Source: Tilletiopsis washingtonensis (taxonomy: Eukaryota; Basidiomycota; Exobasidiomycetes; Entylomatales). Taken from it: a stretch of 64,000 bases of DNA. The position numbers and the translations under genes are program-made. The stretch is taken from positions 408,153 to 472,152 of the forward strand of contig NW_020312003.1 in assembly GCF_003144115.1 (NCBI RefSeq), given 5' to 3'. Below, in pieces: positions 57,901-64,000 of the stretch (position 1 is the stretch's first letter; every line of letters begins with the position of its first letter). The notes below the pieces were generated by a model that had not been told where the DNA came from, did no database searches, and saw only the letters and a program-made list of their open reading frames with translations.

Positions 57901-60595
57901 TGCCGCAGGAGAGCGAGCCGGAGGCTGCCTGCAGCTGAGGCCCCGCTGCCGTTCTGCGAGCTGCGAGGTGAGGACGGCAGCGATCAGCACGCGGGCCTCG
58001 ACGGCGTCGGCGCGGCGAGCTGGAGAGGTGCCGCAGCTCGGCGCAACCACGGCGCATGCCGCCTCCGCCGCGCCGCGGCTCCGCACGTCGCCGGCCCCCT
58101 GCCTCGTTCCCACCACCTGAGACCGCGCTAAGGAGCGGCCCGGCATCAGCTCGTGCAGCAGGCGAGTGTCAGCTGCGAGGGCGACAAGCAAAGGGCGTGG
58201 CGTGTGGCGGCCCGCAGCAGCGCAGCGACGGGCTCGCGGCGCGCTCGCCTCGACGGCGGCGGCTCGCTCGGCGTGGGCGCCGTGGGCCGCCGCGGCAGTG
58301 CAGCACCCGCGCTGCACCCTGCATGCTGCTGCATCCCTCCGGCTGTGCCCGCTCGTACCCTCACCTTTGTCCATCTCAGCGTCTGATGCTGCAGAGAAGA
58401 GCGGCATGCGAAGCCCTCTGCTGCGCAGCGCAGGACGGGAACGGCCGAGCTGTGCTGCGGTGGGCCCGCTCGCCGCTGGCCCCCGGATCGACGGGGTCCC
58501 TGCGCTCTGCGAGCAAGGACGAGCTGCATGTGCATGCCACATGCTGCGCCAGCGCCTCGGCGCTCAGCATGCGGACCAGCAGAGCAGCAGCAGCAGAGCA
58601 TCAGGAGCAGCGCGAGCATCATGCTCAGCATCCAGCCGCAGAAGCGATTGCGGCCGCAGCACAAGGCTCGAAGCGGCAGGCACAGCGGCTGGCGCCCACA
58701 TGCTGCTCGGCCGCGAGAGCAAAGGCGAGCCTGCTCGATCGCGATGCGACGCCTCGGCGCAGCGGCGCACCGCAGGCACGAAGCCGACGGAGGGGCCGCC
58801 ATGCAGCTGCAGGCACCGGAGCCGGGCATGGAGAGGCCCAGTCCGGCCGTATGTATGCTCGAGGCCCGGCTTGCTGGGCCCGCGTCCGGCGGGGAGACCC
58901 TGCAGAGTCGCATCCTTACTCGGCGCAGCGCTGCGGCACCGGCGCCGGCGCCGAGCTCGATATCGAGAATGCCGCCGACGTGTGCTCCGGCGGCAGAAAG
59001 AAAGAGCGTTTGTGGCCCATCCCTCGCGACGACGAGAAAGGCCCGCAGGCTCGCTGTGGCGGTGCACGGCGCGTCGGTGCCGGCGTGGCGAGCACGGGCA
59101 GCAGACGCGTTCGCTGTCCTGCGACTGACTCCGCCGCATGACGCCTTGACACAAGTCTCCTCGAGGCGGCAGCGAGGGCGCGCAGGGCACGGAGTCCGGC
59201 ACCGCTGCTGAGGAGCGCACGCGGAGCAATGGCAGAGCGCGCAAAGACAGGGAGAGGGACCCCTGCTCCGCCCCTCCTTGCGCGTCGTCGTCGCGACGCC
59301 GTGGCCGACATCGGCGTCGCCGGCGACTGGCAGCGCCGCTGATGGGCCGTCCATTGCAGCCCCGCAAGACAGCGCGAGGCTGGCGTAATCGCCTCCTCCC
59401 AGCAGGAGAGCAAGGCTCCGAGCTTCACACACGCCTTTGCGGTGTCTCACCTCCCCTTCGCCGTTCGCGTGGGACAGCTGCAAGGGCGCGTCTGGCGGAT
59501 ATGCCGCGCTCGCCGCCCTCTGGCGTGGACGAGCGGCGCGAGACAGGCCAGCGTTTGCCACTCGCTTCATGCAGCTTCTCCGTCTGGAGCCCCGCACGTC
59601 GCCGCGTGCTGTGACAGGCACGACAACACGACAGCAGGCTGCTGGAGGGGAGCCGTCGCGGCGAGTGCGGGGGAGCATGAACGGTGTGGCGAGCGGCGCC
59701 AAGCTCGGCGGAGGCATGCGAGCGCGACGCGCCTCCGGCTCGGCGGCAACGCACGCGTCGCGACACTCCGCCTCGCCGCGAGGCCATCTCGAGAGGACTC
59801 TCGTCGCCGTCGGAGGCTCTTGCGCTCGAGTCTGAGCGGCTCTGATGTACCGCAATATTCAGAACTGGTCGCAAGTCACCGGCAGGCGCCACCAGCGGCG
59901 GCGCAGAGCAGCCCGCACGGCCGCTCGCGACGTCGGGACCTGCCTGTCTCGTCGCTTTGGCCCAGCGTCTCTGACCTGCCAGCCGGAACGGCAAGGCGGC
60001 TTGACCTTTGGAGCATCCGCTTGCCGCTCCGTCAGCCGGCACACGGATCTCGCTCGAGACCACATGGGGCCGCTCGGCAGCACATGCCATGCGCACGCGG
60101 TCGTGGTGTTGGCCTCAACGGCGCCAACGGACGAGAACGCGTCCGACGTTGCCGACATCTCACTCGCGAGCCTTTGTCGCTCCGCCCGTCGGTCAGACGT
60201 CTGAGTGCACAGTGTGTAGCAGAGCTGCTCGCTACCGCTAGCATCTTCTGGCGTCGACGGCGATTGCCATTGGACTTTGAGAACGCCAGGCTTGGATGTT
60301 CACGACCTTCGAGGCTGCCTCTTCAGCGTCCTGGCCTGCCCGAATGGGCGACAGGGCGAGCGCTGCTTCGTGCCCTTGCTGCACGCACGACCTTGCTTGA
60401 AGCATGAGGCGCTTAAGAAGACCAACGTCACACCTCCACGCCAGGTTCTTGCCTCAATCAACCCTCAAGCTCAAGCAGAGACTCGACGACCAGACCGAGA
60501 CGATCCCGGCCAACGCGACCCCGAATCATCGACTGACACACCCCTCATCGACACGCGCTGCACCGCCATCAAACTCTTTCGACTGACCCCGCAGC
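54921..60595. other. 5.7-kb gene-poor region between divergent genes
   Basis: The longest gap in the window, flanked by the CH-kinase gene and the secreted-protein gene, both pointing outward. Many overlapping frames on both strands (one of about 570 codons, minus strand, 58146-59855) translate to Arg/Ala/Cys-rich sequences without motifs. The part from about 56200 to 59100 is particularly GC-rich with scattered GCAGC units. No tRNA-like B box, transposase or reverse transcriptase signature seen. Confidence 0.5.
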
Positions 60596-61385
60596 ATGCG
60601 TCTCTCCGTCTTCACGTTGCTTGCTGTCGCTGTCGCAGCAAGCACTGTCCAGGCTGCCGCTCCGAACGCCCAAGATGCCAAGCTCGGCTCCCTGAACGCC
60701 GACGCCAAGACAGCCGACTACTCCGGCGTGCCTGATCTGAGCGTCGAGGTCGAGCGAGGTAAGTGTCTCTTCTCTTCGTCGATCAGGACGTTTGCTCATG
60801 CTCGCTTCGCAGACGTGGCCGAACTCGACGGAGAGGAGCGCACCATCGGCACGCAGCCGGCCTTCCTGCTCCATGCACACCTGCTGCGCAACTCGCAGTC
60901 GCCCGAGGAGCTGGAGCGGGTGCGCGCCCTGGGCCTCCGTCTGCTCTCGCAGGGCGTGTCGCTCGACAAGGTAAGGCGAGGTCGATGCTTTGCCGACGCA
61001 CAGTGCGCTCACCTGCGATTCTTAGATCACCGGCGGCGATGAGCAGCTCAAGACGCTCCTCTCGGAGGACTACGGCCTGGTCAAGGTGACTGCCTCATCG
61101 CCGCATTCCTCCGTCAAGGGCATCAACGCCAACGCACACAGCCGTAGCCTGCAGCGCCGTCGCGCGGCCCGTCGCGACCTCGAAATCGAGGCGGAGACGT
61201 CCGAGATCAGCACCCCCGACGAGAAGCTCCTCGACGAGGACGAGGATGAGGAGGACTACGAGCCGGACAACGCGCCGCAAGAGGCCAAGGAGCGCAAGAC
61301 GGAGCGCAGCAGCGACGCGCACCCCGACGACGACGAGGACGGCGAGGTCGCAAACGCCGAGGTCCAGATTGGCCGCGAGGTCTGA
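60596..61385 (+). CDS. Small secreted acidic protein, unknown function
   Basis: Three exons: 60596-60758, 60813-60970 and 61026-61385; 226 residues. It begins with a clear signal peptide (MRLSVFTLLAVAVAASTVQA). The middle part contains a helical-looking block (FLLHAHLLRNSQSPEELERV, RALGLRLLSQGVSLDK). Then comes a basic cluster, QRRRAARRD, which could be a Kex2-type processing site, and a strongly acidic C-terminal third (LLDEDEDEEDYEPD and later DDDEDGE). There are no cysteines in the mature part that I can see. No family recognised. Secretion or a secretory-pathway location is inferred. It converges on the siderophore transporter gene, with 190 bp between the stops. Confidence 0.78.
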
Positions 61386-61575
61386 ACCCCTGACATCCGA
61401 GACACACTACCCTGTCACCTTTTCTGCTCACTCTGCTCAGACGCGCGGCGATGTGGAAACAAGCGTGACGTTATACGAGGCCCTACTTCCAGCTAATGCA
61501 CATGGTGAAGCGTCGAGAGACGGAGGGGGCAAGACAGGGGAAGAGGAGAAGCTTTTGTGCAGGCGGCAACGGAAC

Positions 61576-63664
61576 CTAGACGCGGACCTTGCGGTCGAGA
61601 TCCTCATTGCTGTCCTGGCGGATCGGCGCCGAGCCCGTCGACGGCTCGTCACTGACGCAGTTCTGCGTGTTGCCGAGCTTGTAGTCGGTGAGCAGGCATG
61701 CCGCGACGATGGGCACGGCCGAGAGCGCGCAGGCGACGATCAGGGCAATGTGCACGTAGTCGGCCCACGCCTGGATGAGGGCCGCACGCTGCGGCGAGCC
61801 GAGCGGCCACTCGGCAAAGATGCCCGACGGCGCAATGAAGGCGGCCGAGATCTGCGCCGGCGTGGCGCCGACGGGGGCGAGGTAGCGCGTGAGGCGCTCC
61901 TGCAGCACGTGGTTCTGCAGCGAGCCGAGGATGGCCGTGCCGCACGCGCCGCCGATCTCCGTCCAGAGCAGGACGAAGGCCGTGACGATGGCGACGTCCT
62001 GGTGCTTGACCGACACCTGGGCGCCGACCTGCAGCAGGATGCCCATGAAGCCGCCGCCGAGGCCCTGCAGCACCTGCGGGAAGACGACCTGCACCGTCGA
62101 CGAGGCGGCGTCGCGGTAGCGGATCATGAGGCCGAGTCCCAGCAGGCGGATGCAGCAGCCGAAGACAAGCAGCCACTTGAAGCGCTTCGTCGCCGCGGCA
62201 ATGGCGCCGGCCATGATGCCGAAGACGACGAGGCACAGGCTCTGCGTGTTGCTGGCAAGCGGAGGCGTGAGCAGCAGCAGATGGGTGGTGTGCCGGCGAC
62301 ACTCACGAGAAGTACGTGGCATCCGAGCTGTTCCAGTCAAACGTGATCTGCACCCAGGTGTACGCGCTGCATGGCAAGGTGTGAGCCTCTGCGCGCACGA
62401 GACTTGCGCAGACCACTCACGGGACCCAGGCCAGGTAGAAGGCAGCGAAGTCGAACAGGCCGATGAAGAAGGCGGCGAGGCAGACGTTCTTGTTGAGGAA
62501 GAACTCGCGGCGGATGACGGGGCGCGGGGCCAGCAGCCACTCGTAGAGGCCGAGGATGATGAGCAGGCTGCCGCCGACGACGAGCATGGCGATGATGTGC
62601 GACGCCTGCCAGCCGTCGTTGGCGAGGCCGGCCAGGTTGATGGCGAGGAGTACGAGCACGAACGAGGCGGCGAGGATGAAGAGGCCGAGCAGGTCAAAGT
62701 CCTGCGCGGCGCGGCCGAGCTCGGAGAAGACGGAGGCCACCTTCTGGCCGGCCGACTTGTTGGCGTAGCTGCCCTTGGCAAAGTACGGGCGCGGCCTGGC
62801 CAGGCCCTCGCGCTTGGCCTTGCGCTGCGTCAGGTAGAGCGCCAGGATGACGGGCGCGCAGGCGACGGGCACGACGATGGCGAAGCTGCAGCTCTGGCGT
62901 CAGCACAGCGCACAAGAGTCGCAGCACGAGACACTCACGAGCCCGGACCCCAGCGCCAGTGCACGGGGTTGGCAAACGGCGCCAGCTGGTTGACAATGCG
63001 CGGCGCGACGGCAAAGTTGATGACGTACGGCAGCGACACGATGCCGATGGCAAAGCCGCGCCACTGCGTCGTGACCGTGTCGGCGAGGAGCGTCTGGTTC
63101 ATGATCTGCACGCCCGTCGAGCCGAAGGCGTAGAAGACGACGCCGGCCATGAGCGTGGCAAAGCCGTGCGACGCGGCGACGATGATGAAGCCGAGCACGT
63201 AGAGGAAGAGGGCGAGCATGTAGCCCTCGGCGCGGCCGAAGATGTCGGAGAACTTGGCGATGGGAAACTTGCCCGTGGCGATGATGACGATCTGCATCGT
63301 CTGCAGCGCCGTGTAGAGCTGGTAGGAGTTGAACTGTGCGGCGCGTGTGAGCACGGCAGACAGAGGAGCGGTGCTGCGGCGGCAGATGCCATGCTTCACC
63401 ACACCCACTCACCTCGCTCGCGGCGGCCTGCGTGTAGGCGTACATGGTGTTGTTGTCGAGGCCGTTGACGTAGGAGACGAGGAAGATGCCGACCCACATG
63501 ACGTACACCTTCCAGCCGGCGATGCGGCTCACCGCCTCGGCCGTCTGCACGCCGGCCTGCTTCTCGAGCGACGAGGCGTCGTCGGAGTGCGCCGTGTGCG
63601 AGAGGCGGCGCTCGGCCTCGACGGGCGCGGCGGCCTGCTGCTGCTCATTCACGGCGAGCGACAT
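61576..63664 (-). CDS. Siderophore-iron transporter-like MFS protein
   Basis: Five minus-strand exons: 63664-63413, 63333-62939, 62885-62421, 62366-62307 and 62251-61576; 615 residues. After a soluble N-terminus of about 55 residues, the MFS core starts with VYVMWVGIFLVSYVNGLDNN. The blocks TMYAYTQAAASEFNSYQL, IATGKFPIAKFSDIFGRAEG and GSTGVQIMNQTLLADT are typical of fungal siderophore transporters (Arn/Sit1/Str/Mir type). About 12-14 hydrophobic segments follow, ending in a Ser/Asp-rich cytosolic tail. Expected role: proton-coupled uptake of ferric siderophores at the plasma membrane or endosome; the siderophore cannot be told. A frame-matched ATG further upstream (63832) exists, but the 63664 ATG is preferred because a CATATA element lies between the two. 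Confidence 0.9.
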
Positions 63665-64000
63665 GGCGGAGGAGGCTAGGGGCTGGGGAGAGGAGGTGGT
63701 GTGAGGGAAGGGGCGGCAGGCTGCTTGCTGCCGGTATATGAGCGCCCAGGCACGCCGGATGCGCCGCGTGAAGGAGCAGCGCGCGGCGTGGCGTGGCGCT
63801 GCAGCAGGCCCATCTCCCAGCATCCATCCCATCAGCGCGGCCGCGGCACCTCCTCGGCTTCAATGCCAGCACCATCTCTCTCTCTCTCTGCGCGGCAAAG
63901 CCACAGCTCGGCCAGGCACGAGCAGCACACGCCAATGCAGCGCACCGTGGGTCTGCTGCTGGCGCTCTCTGGCGCGCTGCTGGGCTGACATGAGCGCATG
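63665..64000. other. Upstream region of the siderophore transporter
   Basis: No gene seen up to the window edge. A CATATA-like element (minus strand) lies near 63735-63740, about 70 bp upstream of the start codon, and a TC microsatellite at 63875-63889. No GATA core is visible in either orientation. Confidence 0.5.
63875..63889. repeat. Short TC microsatellite
   Basis: Seven TC units plus one T, upstream of the siderophore transporter gene. Confidence 0.85.

Noticed and set aside
58146-59855. Minus-strand open frame of about 570 codons in the large gap
   Set aside because: Unnatural Cys/Arg/Ala composition, no recognisable domain, overlaps several other equally long frames on both strands.
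63665-63832. Upstream in-frame ATG for the siderophore transporter
   Set aside because: Adds an Arg/Cys-rich leader unlike the family, and a CATATA element lies between the two start codons.
63665-64000. GATA-type iron-regulator sites upstream of the siderophore transporter
   Set aside because: Searched by eye for GATA/TATC cores in this stretch and found none; sites may lie beyond the window.

Overview
The window looks like a chromosomal piece from a GC-rich basidiomycete fungus. Genes are interrupted by many very short spliceosomal introns (about 48-66 bp in most cases, GTGAGT/GTGCGT/GTAAGT donors, CAG/TAG acceptors). The gene content is fungal: spindle-pole-body Cep57/Ppc89-type protein, Byr4/Bfa1, cell-wall-integrity-type MAPKK, FunK1 kinase, vacuolar proteinase A, siderophore transporter. 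FunK1 and the RRM+YTH protein favour Basidiomycota. The compact introns and composition would fit Ustilaginomycotina or Microbotryomycetes, but I cannot place it further.

I support 18 protein-coding genes. Left to right: a 5'-truncated Ppc89/Cep57-like protein (+); a Gyp7-type Rab GAP (-); an RRM-YTH RNA-binding protein (+); an Mkk1/2-type MAPKK (-); a FunK1-like kinase (+); a small ABM-fold protein (-); vacuolar aspartic protease Pep4 (+); UBLCP1-type proteasome phosphatase (-); COP9 signalosome subunit 4 (+); an Sdd3/YOL098C-type M16 metalloprotease (-); an Msc7-type membrane aldehyde dehydrogenase (+); a glutamine-rich coiled-coil protein of unknown function (-); a Byr4/Bfa1-like protein (-); a DENN-domain protein (-); the SNARE Sec22 (+); a very large CH-kinase-C1 protein of the Cdc7/Cdc15 type ending in a CaaX box (-); a small secreted acidic protein (+); and a siderophore-type MFS transporter (-). 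Exon chains were joined by eye from splice sites, phase and family conservation. All full-length models close in frame.

Two themes recur. Three proteins belong to the spindle-pole/septation-initiation (mitotic exit) machinery: Ppc89-like, Byr4/Bfa1-like and the Cdc7/Cdc15-like kinase. A second group serves membrane traffic and the vacuole: Gyp7-like GAP, DENN protein, Sec22 and Pep4. Protein turnover is represented by CSN4, UBLCP1, the M16 protease and Pep4.

Several long stretches without a recognisable gene lie upstream of regulatory genes (about 2.9 kb at 5.5-8.4 kb, 2.7 kb at 35.2-37.9 kb, 2.2 kb at 45.9-48.1 kb, 5.7 kb at 54.9-60.6 kb). They contain many open frames, but in such GC-rich DNA these look like chance frames. 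I saw no rRNA, tRNA, CRISPR, retroelement or DNA transposon.
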